Source: Gonocerus acuteangulatus
Lineage: Eukaryota > Arthropoda > Insecta > Hemiptera > Coreidae
DNA: 64,000 nucleotides
Assembly: GCA_946811695.1 (NCBI GenBank)
Contig: OX328124.1
Coordinates: forward strand, 30,329,648 to 30,393,647
Direction of reading: 5' to 3'
Under the pieces are notes generated by a model. That model searched no databases, was not told the origin of the DNA, and saw only the letters and a list, made by a program, of their open reading frames with translations. The translations under genes were made by a program, and so were the position numbers. How positions within the stretch are numbered: position 1 is the stretch's first letter; each line of letters opens with the position of its first letter. Below, one piece after another: positions 48,301 through 60,603 of the stretch.

Positions 48301-51300
48301 CGGTTTATGTTAAAGGTACCATTCCAGTGTCCAATAGATATACCCTTGTTCAATGTTTAATTGTGTGTGTTCCCACTTTGAAATGCTGCTCTCTCTCTCT
48401 TGTCCATAGCCCTGAAGATGGCTTGAAATTCAAGCAAACGGTTTATGTTAAAAGTACCATTCCAGTGTCCAATAGATATACGCTTGTTCAATGTTTAATT
48501 GTGTGTGTTCCCACTTTGAAATGCTTTTCTCTCTCTCTTGTCCATAGCCCTGAAGATGGCTTGAAATTCAAGCGGAAACGGTTTATGTTAAAGGTACCAT
48601 TCCAATGTCCAATAGATATACCCTTGTTCAATGTTTACTAGTGAGTGTTCTCACTTTGAAATGCTGCTCTCTATCTCTTGTCCTTAGCCCTGAAGATGGC
48701 TTGAAATTCAAGCGGAAACGGTTTATGTTAAAAGTACCATTCCAGTGTCCAATAGATATACCCTTGTTCAATGTTTACTAGTGAGTGTTCTCACTTTGAA
48801 ATGCTGCTCTCTATCTCTTGTCCTTAGCCCTGAAGATGGCTTGAAATTCAAGCAAACGGTTTATGTTAAAAGTACCATTCCAGTGTCCAATAGATATACC
48901 CTTGTTCAATGTTTAATTGTGTGTGTTCCCACTTTGAAATGCTGCTCTCTCTCTCTTGTCCATAGCCCTGAAGATGGCTTGAAATTCAAGCAAACGGTTT
49001 ATGTTAAAAGTACCATTCCAGTGTCCAATAGATATACCCTTGTTCAATGTTTAATTGTGTGTGTTCCCACTTTGAAATGCTGTTCTCTCTCTCTTGTCCA
49101 TAGCCCTGAAGATGGCTTGAAATTCAAGCAAACGGTTTATGTTAAAAGTACCATTCCAGTGTCCAATAGATATACCCTTGTTCAATGTTTAATTGTGTGT
49201 GTTCCCACTTTGAAATGCTGCTCTCTCTCTCTTGTCCATAGCCCTGAAGATGGCTTGAAATTCAAGCAAACGGTTTATGTTAAAAGTACCATTCCAATGT
49301 CCAATAGATATACCCTTGTTCAATGTTTACTAGTGTGTGTTCTCACTTTGAAATGCTGCTCTCTCTCTCTTGTCCATAGCCCTGAAGATGGCTTGAAATT
49401 CAAGCAAACGGTTTATGTTAAAAGTACCATTCCAGTGTCCAATAGATATACCCTTGTTCAATGTTTAATTGTGTGTGTTCCCACTTTGAAATGCTGTTCT
49501 CTCTCTCTTGTCCATAGCCCTGAAGATGGCTTGAAATTCAAGCAAACGGTTTATGTTAAAAGTACCATTCCAGTGTCCAATAGATATACCCTTGTTCAAT
49601 GTTTAATTGTGTGTGTTCCCACTTTGAAATGCTGCTCTCTCTCTCTTGTCCATAGCCCTGAAGATGGCTTGAAATTCAAGCAAACGGTTTATGTTAAAAG
49701 TACCATTCCAATGTCCAATAGATATACCCTTGTTCAATGTTTAATTGTGTGTGTTCCCACTTTGAAATGCTGCTCTCTCTCTCTTGTCCATAGCCCTGAA
49801 GATGGCTTGAAATTCAAGCAAACGGTTTATGTTAAAAGTACCATTCCAATGTCCAATAGATATACCCTTGTTCAATGTTTAATTGTGTGTGTTCCCACTT
49901 TGAAATGCTGCTCTCTCTCTCTTGTCCATAGCCCTGAAGATGGCTTGAAATTCAAGCAAACGGTTTATGTTAAAAGTACCATTCCAGTGTCCAATAGATA
50001 TACCCTTGTTCAATGTTTAATTGTGTGTGTTCCCACTTTGAAATGCTGCTCTCTCTCTCTTGTCCATAGCCCTGAAGATGGCTTGAAATTTAAGCAAACG
50101 GTTTATGTTAAAAGTACCATTCCAATGTCCAATAGATATACCCTTGTTCAATGTTTAATTGTGTGTGTTCCCACTTTGAAATGCTGCTCTCTCTCTCTTG
50201 TCCATAGCCCTGAAGATGGCTTGAAATTCAAGCAAACGGTTTATGTTAAAAGTACCATTCCAATGTCCAATAGATATACCCTTGTTCAATGTTTAATTGT
50301 GTGTGTTCCCACTTTGAAATGCTGTTCTCTCTCTCTTGTCCATAGCCATGAAGATGGCTTGAAATTCAAGCAAACGGTTTATGTTAAAGGTACCATTCCA
50401 GTGTCCAATAGATATACCCTTGTTCAATGTTTACTAGTGAGTGTTCTCACTTTGAAATGATGTTCTCTATCTCTTGTCCTTAGCCCTGAAGATGGCTTGA
50501 AATTCAAGCGGAAACGGTTTATGTTAAAAGTACCATTCCAATGTTCAATAGATATACCCTTGTTCAATGTTTAATTGTGTGTGTTCCCACTTTGAAATGC
50601 TGTTCTCTCTCTCTTGTCCATAGCCATGAAGATGGCTTGAAATTCAAGCGGAAACGGTTTATGTTAAAGGTACCATTCCAATGTCCAATAGATATACCCT
50701 TGTTCAATGTTTACTAGTGAGTGTTCTCACTTTGAAATGATGTTCTCTCTCTCTTGTCCATAGCCCTGAAGATGGCTTGAAATTCAAGCGGAAACGGTTT
50801 ATGTTAAAAGTACCATTCCAATGTCCAATAGATATACCCTTGTTCAATGTTTACTAGTGTGTGTTCTCACTTTGAAATGCTGCTCTCTCTCTCTTGTCCA
50901 TAGCCCTGAAGATGGCTTGAAATTCAAGCAAACGGTTTATGTTAAAGGTACCATTCCAATGTCCAATAGATATAACCTTGTTCAATGTTTAATTGTGTGT
51001 GTTCCCACTTTGAAATGCTGCTCTCTCTCTCTTGTCCATAGCCCTGAAGATGGCTTGAAATTCAAGCAAACGGTTTATGTTAAAAGTACCATTCCAATGT
51101 CCAATAGATATACCCTTGTTCAATGTTTAATTGTGTGTGTTCTCACTTTGAAATGCTGTTCTCTATCTCTTGTCCTTAGCCCTGAAGATGGCTTGAAATT
51201 CAAGCAAACGGTTTATGTTAAAAGTACCATTCCAATGTCCAATAGATATACCCTTGTTCAATGTTTAATTGTGTGTGTTCTCACTTTGAAATGCTGTTCT

Positions 51301-52186
51301 CTATCTCTTGTCCTTAGCCCTGAAGATGGCTTGAAATTCAAGCGGAAACGGTTTATGTTAAAAGTACCATTCCAATGTCCAATAGATATACCCTTGTTCA
51401 ATGTTTACTAGTGAGTGTTCTCACTTTGAAATGCTGCTCTCTCTCTCTTGTCCATAGCCCTGAAGATGGCTTGAAATTCAAGCAAACGGTTTATGTTAAA
51501 AGTACCATTCCAATGTCCAATAGATATACCCTTGTTCAATGTTTAATTGTGTGTGTTCCCACTTTGAAATGCTGTTCTCTCTCTCTTGTCCATAGCCATG
51601 AAGATGGCTTGAAATTCAAGCGGAAACGGTTTATGTTAAAAGTACCATTCCAATGTCCAATAGATATACCCTTGTTCAATGTTTACTAGTGAGTGTTCTC
51701 ACTTTGAAATGATGTTCTCTATCTCTTGTCCTTAGCCCTGAAGATGGCTTGAAATTCAAGCGGAAACGGTTTATGTTAAAAGTACCATTCCAATGTCCAA
51801 TAGATATACCCTTGTTCAATGGTTACTAGTGTGTGTTCTCACTTTGAAATGCTGCTCTCTCTCTCTTGTCCATAGCCGTGAAGATGGCTTGAAATTCAAG
51901 CGGAAACGGTTTATGTTAAAAGTACCATTCCAATGTCCAATAGATATACCCTTGTTCAATGGTTACTAGTGTGTGTTCCCACTTTGAAATGATGTTCTCT
52001 ATCTCTTGTCCTTAGCCCTGAAGATGGCTTGAAATTCAAGCGGAAACGGTTTATGTTAAAAGTACCATTCCAATGTCCAATAGATATACCCTTGTTCAAT
52101 GTTTAATTGTGTGTGTTCCCACTTTGAAATGATGTTCTCTATCTCTTGTCCATAGCCCTGAAGATGGCTTGAAATTCAAGCGGAAA
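48301..52186 (+). repeat. 28-copy, 138/140-bp satellite with a hammerhead-like core
   Basis: ACGGTTTATGTTAAA recurs at 48301, 48439, 48579, 48719, 48857 and so on, up to 52047. Spacing is 138 bp where the junction reads AAGCAAACGG and 140 bp where it reads AAGCGGAAACGG. Every unit has CTGAAGATGGCTTGAAATTC followed by AAGC: CTGANGA with hairpin GCTTG/CAAGC. The 140-bp form keeps GAAA; the 138-bp form loses G12. CATAGCC before the core can pair with GGTTTATG after it (stem I with one bulge), but the GTC/NUH triplet expected between GAAAC and GG is absent. Units differ by few substitutions, so the array is young or homogenised. 138-bp units are most common at 48857-50375; 140-bp units cluster toward the right end. 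Confidence 0.95.
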
Positions 52187-52964
52187 TTCTGGCAAATAAA
52201 TATTACTAATTTTATTTATAAAATGTAGATTTATTTAACAAATGACCGAACCTCGATCATTTGCATCTTTTCAATACCAACGGTCGACTACCTCTTACCA
52301 ATATTACACAAATTTTGACAAGATCTCCGTCTGGGAAATTTCTGTTAAATTTTTCATATGGATTGAATTGAACAACCAGTTGTGGAATCACTTTTTCTAC
52401 CTTTTTGAAGGTATATTTTATTGCGTTTCCTCCCTCCCTCCATACTGAGAAAAATCATAATAGTTCACCCAATATCACTGAATATATACTATCCATGAAT
52501 GGACTATCTGTATCAGAATGACCCAACCAAAGCGGAAGACCACTTGTTTGAATGATCTAACCTCCGTATTATCTTATCTAAAGAATGAACATATTTTTTA
52601 TGAGGCTTTGTAGCCTTCAACGTTTTAATCTTCGAATTAATAATGTTGGTTATTCAAATAGAGATAGATCAACTTCCACAAATGAATGTTAAGATAAAAA
52701 CACTTTTATTTAATTTTAGAGTCTTTTCGCTAGGCTGTTTCGGAATTTTATGGATATGTTTTGATCATTTACATTGAATCGAAATTATTGATAATATTTC
52801 ATAAATTTTAATATCCTAAATAATTACAAGATATTGTAGATATTTAAACAATTATGCAATAATAAATACCAAATCATTCTTACAATGTCTGTATGGTTTA
52901 AAATGAAGACAGCTGATGTGGAGGTTTGGTCCAGGTTATAAATTATAAATTTATTTATTTAAAT
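52187..52964. other. No gene seen
   Basis: AT-rich flank of the satellite with a 'gcgtttcctccctccctc' block also seen at about 9480 and 30600, a possible small repeat. Confidence 0.3.
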
Positions 52965-53180
52965 TTAAACATCCACTTTTAACTGACATGCAATGTTTGG
53001 GCGGTTTATCTATAGGTTACCGCCGTTTTCTAACCAGGATGGATGCATACTGGTTAGAAAACGCATTTTCATTCTGATGCATTTTCATTTTCTCAAAGAA
53101 AAGCCACCAAACTGGGTGAGAATCGAGCCCACGGTCTTAGCCACGGATTGCTAACGCCTTATCTCTCACGGCCACTCATT
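52965..53180 (-). mobile_element. tRNA-derived SINE, family 2 (old copy)
   Basis: The body (GGTTTATCTATAGGTTACCG) and head (GGGCTCGATTCTCACCC-like B box on the minus strand) match family 2. About 40 bp of the middle is duplicated ('tggttagaaaacgcattttc'). Confidence 0.75.
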
Positions 53181-53821
53181 TTGTGACATTCCCGCTTTAA
53201 TCAAAATTCCCGGCAAAGATTAAAGCTCTCCGCGCGGAAGAGTGAGTACGGGAATACCCAAAGGTCTTGGACGGCGAACCCCAGATCTCTTATTGCTTTA
53301 TCAATGAACAATTGGATTGCATACAATTTAGGCCAAAGCGTTGGAAATTCAAATACCTGCATGAAAAAAGATTTAGTTGTTACATTACATGAAATGATCC
53401 GTTTCATTATATTCTGTTCCGTACATAAAATACACAACGTCCCAGTATTACAACCTTCTATTTAAAGGCCTAGACCATCCTGAGTGTAGGCGTTTGAAAT
53501 GTAGACATTATTTCTTTGAGTAATTAAGCGACAATATCCTGGTGAGGCGCCTACCTAATTCTTCTTCTGAACCTTCCTTATATACTCCGCACCGACCATT
53601 TTAATGTTTTATAAGCTACCAAAGAATAAGTGAAATGAAAATTTCACTTCGTAAGTACTTTCGAATATTAAGGTTACAAAACAATCAGAATAACATATTA
53701 TTAGCCAACTGTTGGAGGGCTCTACCAATATTTTTATTCAAATTGTTATGAAACCTCGACTCATCTATTCTCTTTTGTCAAGCTTCAAAAATGTAAACGC
53801 CTCAGGTGACATGTTTTGAGA

Positions 53822-54056
53822 CAGGGGCGTATATCAAATATAATTTCGGGGTGGAGGAAGCGGGGAGAACCGGAGGATTTGGGGGGTATAGAATACTAAT
53901 TACCTATAATCGAACTTGGAATAGTTACTAAAACACTATTAGTCTCAAAAATAAAATGTAATTTAATTTATTTTTGACGTTATTATGACACATTTTTACC
54001 GATTAAATAAAAAAATCGGGGGGGGGGGGGGGTGCAGCCCCTCATTTACGCCCATG
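53822..54056. mobile_element. G/C-tract MITE
   Basis: The ends are CAGGGGCGTATAT / TTTACGCCCATG with G runs and the family interior. The target duplication is not clear. Bases 54086-54130 next to it look like the 3' end of SINE family 1. Confidence 0.7.
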
Positions 54057-54719
54057 TTTTTAGGTAACATTTGGACTACACTTCTTTTTTTTACAGCGCA
54101 CCGACATGTAGGACATCAGCGCAGGGCTATCAAATTGTTACCGCCCTAAAGCATAAATATGCTTTAGGGATGACTAAACTGATAAAAAACGTTACAAAAA
54201 AGTGTTCGCTGGCATTTGCGCATGCGCGGTGGCCATGTACAAACATTGCCACCGCGCATGCTCGATTTTATTACATAGGTTTGTCGGGTGGCCTAAAGCA
54301 TATTTATGTTCCTGAATTTGAGCAGCAGGCTCTAAACGAAATTAATTTTTTTTTAGAAGAGATGTTTTTCTTTACAGCTCATCTTGATTTTCCATTAAAA
54401 CCCAGCATTAAAGCAGCCATTTTTATACCAATAACGCGTGCTGGTCGTATTCAATATTTCCACATAAAGACGTTTGAATATTTTTATTATTGGTATCAGA
54501 TGTTTTACAGAAATAAATAATGGTTAATTACGTGATGGAAAAGGAGAGCATTGGAGTACAACTAGTTATAAAGCTGCAATGAATTCAGCTTGGTATGATT
54601 TGAATCATTGTGCGCCAAAGCGTGGGAATAGAGATTTTTTGAAGGTTTTACTGGGTGGTAATTTTGGGATATTGGTTTTAGTGTGGGGATTTGGAGTAGA
54701 TTTTATTGTTTGGACTTAT

Positions 54720-55136
54720 GGTTCATAAGAAACGAACGGGCAAAGCGGCGAGGTCCGGTTGATCTAGTCCTTGAGTTGGCGTTGCCACGAAAAAAATCCC
54801 CCTCTCCTTCCCTGTCCATCGTGAAGCCACAATAAAACTAATTGCTGGAGTGGGGATTCCTTCGTTCCTATTGGCTCGTCGCCATCCCCTCCACTCTCCC
54901 ACCACTCTTGGCGCAGGCTCTGTTTCAAGGTTCCCTCTTTCTCTCTTGACCTCACTCTTGCCCTCTAGTTCTGTTTGAATTCCGATTGTGTTCGGAGCTT
55001 CGGTTTTTGTTTTTTTCTTCTTTTATTTTACCTGCGTTTTCCATTCTTTTATTTTTGTTTTTCCTGAAACTTTTGCAATCATGTGAACATGTGCTTTGTG
55101 CTCAATGGCAAGAGATTTGAAGCTTTTTTAAAATAG
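54720..55136 (+). promoter_or_regulatory. Possible promoter and untranslated first exon
   Basis: A clear rise in GC within AT-rich surroundings, with an inverted CCAAT box (ATTGG at 54870-54874) and pyrimidine-rich initiator-like sequence. A strong 5' splice site, AAATAG|GTGAGTAA, lies at 55136/55137. The short frame before the donor ends in TAG, so the exon would be non-coding. No downstream coding exon was found before 64000, so the gene, if real, lies mostly outside. Confidence 0.35.
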
Positions 55137-55640
55137 GTGAGTAATTATGTATTATATGCTTGAAAATGTAAAAAGCGTTTTTAGAATAATTTAGAAATAG
55201 TGTAGCAGTGTGCGTGTACCGGCTGTGATAGAATTATGAATGCATGATCTGGCAGCGGGCTCAGCTGTACAGTGAAGCAACAGTTGGTTGGTGGGGTGCG
55301 CATGCCTTCTATATCTCCTGCGTGTCCGCCTTGCAGCCTGTTGCTCTTCTCACAACGAGGATCTAGATTTATTCTTAGAATTATTTTCTCCCCCAAGAAG
55401 AATTGGCGAATAAACAGTCCTGTTGCGTAAGACCCTACTGACATAGGGACGCCGCAAGATGGCGCTGGGCTTGGCGGGAAGACATCCTTTGTGTAGGCGT
55501 TCTAACGGTTTTCTTTTGTCCCTTTCTTACCTGTGCTGCCCTTCTACGCACCCTTAGCCTTCCGAAACTGGTCCCTCGTGTCGAAAATACTTACACCCCT
55601 CAACCGACGCTCGTTTAGAGCTCTCTGGACTTAGAGCCAG
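55137..55640. promoter_or_regulatory. GC-richer segment with a YY1-type motif
   Basis: CAAGATGGCGC at 55455-55465 matches the YY1 consensus often seen at start sites of housekeeping genes. On the minus strand GCACAG|GTAAGAAAG at about 55530 would be a good donor. It could be the other half of a bidirectional promoter. Confidence 0.25.
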
Positions 55641-58600
55641 TAAGGCTACTTTTATACTATTTGTCCTGTTAGTAAAGTGTTTCCTTGCTAGATAAATTTT
55701 ATGGTGGAATAATAAGGTAATGTAAATTGTATTAAGAAAGTTTTCTTAAGTATCATTTTCTATTCTTCCTAATTTAAACTCATAGAATGATATTTTTGAG
55801 TTACGTTATGAGAGTATATAAAATCCATTAAGATTTCTTAGCAGTTTCTAGTTGCTTAGCTGTACCACTCTTAAGTAATTTAATATATAGGCAGGAATTT
55901 TGTGGCGTTCCTTCGTGCTGTATTTTTTTTTTTTTCTTTCTTGAGATCATTTAAGTATTTTACGCTATGAGCTGGTTATTATTGTAAATTATTTGACCTA
56001 ATAAGTATTTTAATTTATTTGAATAATTCATCGCCTGTTTGAATTGATTATAGATTTGTAAATTTATATTTGCTTGAGCTGCGAACAAAGTTGCGTTAAG
56101 GGCAAAAAAAGTTTATATTGCGATTTTGTAAGTTGTATTCTTTGTGCAGGTAGGTAAGAAAGTATTAATACATTTTTATGTACTTAGGTAATGCTTTGCT
56201 ACATATTCTTAAAAGTAAGAAGTTATTCTTTGTTTTTAAGTTAAAAAAGGTTTTTTTTTTTTTTTTCAATTTATACTTAATGAGGTTAGTTCATCATATT
56301 CTATTCAAATAAAAATTATTAAAAAAATATTTAATGGTAAACCCTCGAGAATAATTGTTAGCCAATTTAATATGCTTTGTTAATTTAATATTTTTTAGAA
56401 TCTTTTCATTAGTATAGATTTCTTGTGTATTATAATTTTATAACAAATTTGGAATTTTCAGCACAATGTCTGTAATATCGCACACATTTTTTGGGGGGGG
56501 GGGTTCTAAGTGAGATACCTAATTTCTGTTTTTTTTTATTCACTGAATGTCGTTCATGTGTAGATAATTTATCTTATTAGGCATTATCCAGATTATAGTG
56601 CGTACATTTTCGTTTGGTCCGGGTTTATGTGCGCAGTTTTTCTTCTTTTATTGTATTAGTGACACGAATGGACCTTTCAATTATTTTAATTACGGAGATG
56701 GTATTTTTCTTGTAATTTAACAAAGAAGAATTGGGAGAGACGGTCTCAGCAATTGTCCTTGGTCGAAGTGAATCATACAGGTTTTCCATTATGGTTATTT
56801 CTTAAGAAACACTTTTTTGGTCTAGATAGCTCATTTTCTTATTCAAGTCTTACTTAATGGAAATTATAAATATAATCACTTTGTGCTGTAAAATAGAAAG
56901 GACTATTTCTTTTTGTTCCAAATATTGACTTTGCACATCACATTAGGAGTATTTGTTAATTTTATATTTATTTATAAATATTTTCACATCAATAATAATT
57001 ACTGCCTCCGGGTATTACCAGGATAGTCATTGTCGGGGCTCGGCACACATGGAGGAATTGATTCGGAAACATATACAATACATTTGTGTTAATATGTGGA
57101 AAAATTCCTTAATATTAATGTAGTACGAGTTCATTCTTTTTGTACCGAAAAGCTAATATATCTTGCTTTAGCTTATGCCTGGCGCTTAATTTATTTCTTA
57201 AGTACAGATGCTTAGATAGCTTTCTATGTTCATAGCAGACCTAAGATAATTCAAGGTTTTCGTTTTCCTATGGGCTTCAGTTATTTTTGTAGACATGTAT
57301 TAGTATCTCTAGATGAGGAACGGCGAAATATCCCCCCCTGTATTTTACGTTATTTTTCTTCTCAGTTTTAATGGGCGTAGAAAACTAATGTTGGGGATCT
57401 GATGCATTTCAAATTCCTGGGTTGGCCAACTATAAATTTTATATTTTGTAATATTGCATTCACATTCTGTATATTTCCTGATTTTATGTGAAACAAAATT
57501 ATTATGAAGGCCAAATTTTATCGTACTTTCATAATTTAAGTAATTAGTTTTCTTATTGAAATGAGATGGAATTTGATTATTTTATTTCCTGTTATATTAA
57601 ATAGATACACAGAATTCTCATGGGCAAGATCTTATTGTTTAATAATAATTATATTGCATTACTTATTTGAAAATGTTCCGCATCTTCACCCTTCCTTGTT
57701 GATACAGTTGGCTTCTAACCTAACCACAGCTTTACCTCTTAACAGAAATCATTTTAGAATTAATTGTTGTAAAGGACGAGTCAATATCTTAATATAACAT
57801 CATTATTTTGTTTAGAATAACATTCCAATTATGTTTGCACGTTGTTCTGGGTTTTTGGCGCTTTAGTGATCTGTCAGTGGGCCTAACCCAGCTCTGTTTG
57901 TGAACTAGCGTCCCCAAGAGTTTCCACTATCGAAGTCTAATATAGTAAGCACTAAGCCACCACTAGTCGCTGTTATTTCATGGTTACTTCGTTGTCCGAT
58001 TATTTTAACAAAACTAAGACGTTTTTACTATTGCCTATGGTTTCAAATTTCATTTATTGCGTTCCGGTAAATCGCATACTTTACTGCTTTAACACCAAGG
58101 ACGCCATTACGTTCACTTGGCGCGGAAAAACGCGCTCAAAATTGGAACACTGGGTAATAATATGACAGTGAACGACTTTAACCAAATATAACCAATTATT
58201 TAGCTTTTGATATATTATTTCAAACATTAAAATACTATTTTTACAATATTCTACTTATTCGCATAAAGTTACTAATTTAAATCCATTTAACTGTTTATCT
58301 GTTGTTTGTGCATTTTAGGTAAATAGCTAGTTTCTGCTTGCGGTTTTATTTCACCAGGATAAGAAATATTGATTTCTAGTGAAAGAAAATGAGATAAAGT
58401 TTAGAAATAGGAATTTTTCTTAAGTAACAGTTATTAACAGTTTTGAAATAGTTAATTTTATATATGAGTTCCATATTAGGCAATCACAAGGCTCATGAAT
58501 TGTCAACGTTTTGCCTCGTTGGGAAAACCAAACAAAGATTTAAAAGTGCGGGGTTCCCCATGAGCCAAAATCCTTTTGTTTTTTTTTTAAGTGCAGTGGT

Positions 58601-58815
58601 CTTCAGGTAGTTTTCGCAGGACCACTTAGTTTATTGGCAGTAATCTTAACAATAACTGACATGTACATATTCATAAAGGGCGTTCCAGGTATTTCGTTTT
58701 GGACTATTGTAATCCATTTTGCAAATTTTCTTTACGGAAAAATATTCAAATAACATAAGACTATGTGTCCGCTAGGATTTTTACGGTATTATTTCTGAAC
58801 TATATTACTTTTAAG
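55641..58815. other. AT-rich, no gene seen
   Basis: No coding frame with protein-like composition. It may be a long first intron of the gene suspected at 54.7 kb. Confidence 0.3.
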
Positions 58816-59068
58816 CATGGGCGTATATTAGGGGGGCTGCAGCCCCCCCCCCCCAAAAAAAATTTTGATATGATGCTAAAAATGTGTAATAAAACCCTTA
58901 AAAATGAATAAAATAAGATTACTTGGTTCATAAAAAATATTTTACTTTAGGTGTAATAGCGTTTTAGTTGCCTAAAACTATTCCAAGTTCTGAATCTTTA
59001 GTATTCCATAACCCGGAAATGGTAGCAGCCCCCCCCCCCCACGAAATTGTTTCCTATATACGCCCTTG
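58816..59068. mobile_element. G/C-tract MITE, inverted copy, 8-bp TSD
   Basis: The ends are CATGGGCGTATAT / ATATACGCCCTTG. A perfect 8-bp duplication, CTTTTAAG, lies at 58808-58815 and 59069-59076. Its interior is in the opposite direction to the 1274 copy. Confidence 0.85.
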
Positions 59069-59239
59069 CTTTTAAGTGTCTTTCTTTATACGATTTTTCA
59101 GCCGCCAACACATGGTCAAATACGATGGCGTTTTATATCCATCGTCTCAAAGACTCCAAAATATATGATTTTACTAATTACTATTAAAATCAATCATTGT
59201 ACCTATTTACTTTTTCATTCTAAGAATTTAAGACGATAT

Positions 59240-59445
59240 GTTCTTTTATAAGTTAATTGTATCTATAGCTCTGTTACCTATCACAATCATAATTTTTTTT
59301 TGGTTTTGTATTAATTTCTTTTTTTTGTCATTTTATCTGACGAAGGCTACCAATGAGTAGCCGAAACGTTCGAAATATAGATTTTTTAAAACAAAATCAT
59401 ATTGAGGTTTATTTAGCCGAATCCCAACCATTCCATCTTTACTTA
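59240..59445 (+). mobile_element. Hammerhead-bearing element, single arm
   Basis: Nearly identical to the right arm of the 15249-15679 palindrome, from 'gttctttt.taagtta' to GCCGAATCCCAACCATTCCA. It shows that the repeating unit is a single arm of about 205 bp and that the palindrome is two units inverted. Confidence 0.8.
59331..59376 (+). ncRNA. Hammerhead-ribozyme-like motif
   Basis: CTGACGA is at 59337-59343, with stem II GGCTAC / GTAGCC perfect. GAAA is at 59363-59366, then ACGT and T, giving triplet GTT. Stem I is weak, as in the 15567 copy. Confidence 0.5.
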
Positions 59446-60552
59446 TATATGATTTTATTGTTGGGCTTTTCATGGGCTCATTGTACTTATTCTCACTGTA
59501 CTCTCCTAATGTTGGAGCCCAGGATTTAGAGACAGGAATAAGGTGACTACAGTTGTAGAACTTCTTTTTTTTTTCTTACGTTTTAACTAATTTTTTCTAT
59601 CCGTGCGCTTGTAGGATAAAATCCTTAAATCATAATTCCCGATGTAGAAGAAGCGGTTTTGAGAATTATTTCCTTTAATTTAAAAATTATATTTGATATT
59701 AAAATAATCTAAAGTATTCGGCAGAAGTATTTGCCAACTATCTTGTATAAGCTATTTTGTTTATGAATCGATAACTGAATGTATTTTTTGGCAAAGACTT
59801 CAAAATCTTTTATCACAAAAATCTTTTGAACTAATATTTGCTAGAGTTCTCTGACTAAAACTGGACCAACTATGCTTTTATCTTTACCGTCCTTGAACCC
59901 CGTTTTGGCCACGGATTCTATTGGACGACATAAGCAGTCGATCATAAAATTGTTATCCCTCCTTAAAAAAAAGTTATTTTAGATTCTTACGTCACAAACT
60001 TGCTATAATGTTAGTATTTATAGAATTCTTTGTGAATATCAACTCTCTATTGACTTATTCTATTCTTATTTTTTATGCTTGAAATATACTTAGAATTTAA
60101 ACCAGTAAAAATACCTACGGTATAGGGAATTCATACAGAAGAAATTAGAGTATTTGTAGTTTTCATAATCAAACATATACAAATTCAACATAAATTAAAT
60201 GTCCTTCTCATATGAGCGTAGACATGAAATATAATAGCTCACTTATATTTTTAAGATAGTCATATCTCAAACTCGGTATCTTAGATTTAATTATAAATTT
60301 TTGGTGAGAGCAGTTGACCAAAATAAATAATATTCTTTGTTTTCAATGAAGAATAAAATATTATTACTCTAAGTTAACTTACTTATTAAAATCTTTATAG
60401 GTGAAAGTAATATTATAGCAAAATTGCCTGAAAAAAATCGTGGTAGATAAGTTGTATTTTTCTGTAAGCGAAATAATCAATCCTTTTGAAGATTTCTTCT
60501 GATTCTACATAATAGGCACAACTTGATTTCCGTTAAAATCGTGTGTGTGTTT

Positions 60553-60603
<51 letters not shown>

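Noticed and set aside
48745..50460. 571-aa repetitive protein
   Set aside because: It is a satellite read in a frame that stays open because the unit is 138 bp. Variants without selection on the frame break it.
48301..52186. CRISPR array
   Set aside because: The whole 138/140-bp unit is conserved with no variable spacers, and the DNA is animal nuclear.
48301..52186. Active cleavage site at GTT after CGGTTTAT in the satellite
   Set aside because: The alternative stem III (AC/GT with a 7-nt loop) leaves no stem I pairing between AGCC and AAAAG. The alignment with the 7347 motif is better and shows the triplet missing.
54071..54520. 149-aa open frame on the plus strand
   Set aside because: It starts in a SINE fragment, crosses two DNA palindromes (CCTAAAGCATAAATATGCTT at about 54145; an inverted GCGCATGCGCGGTGGC pair at about 54217) and shows no domain.
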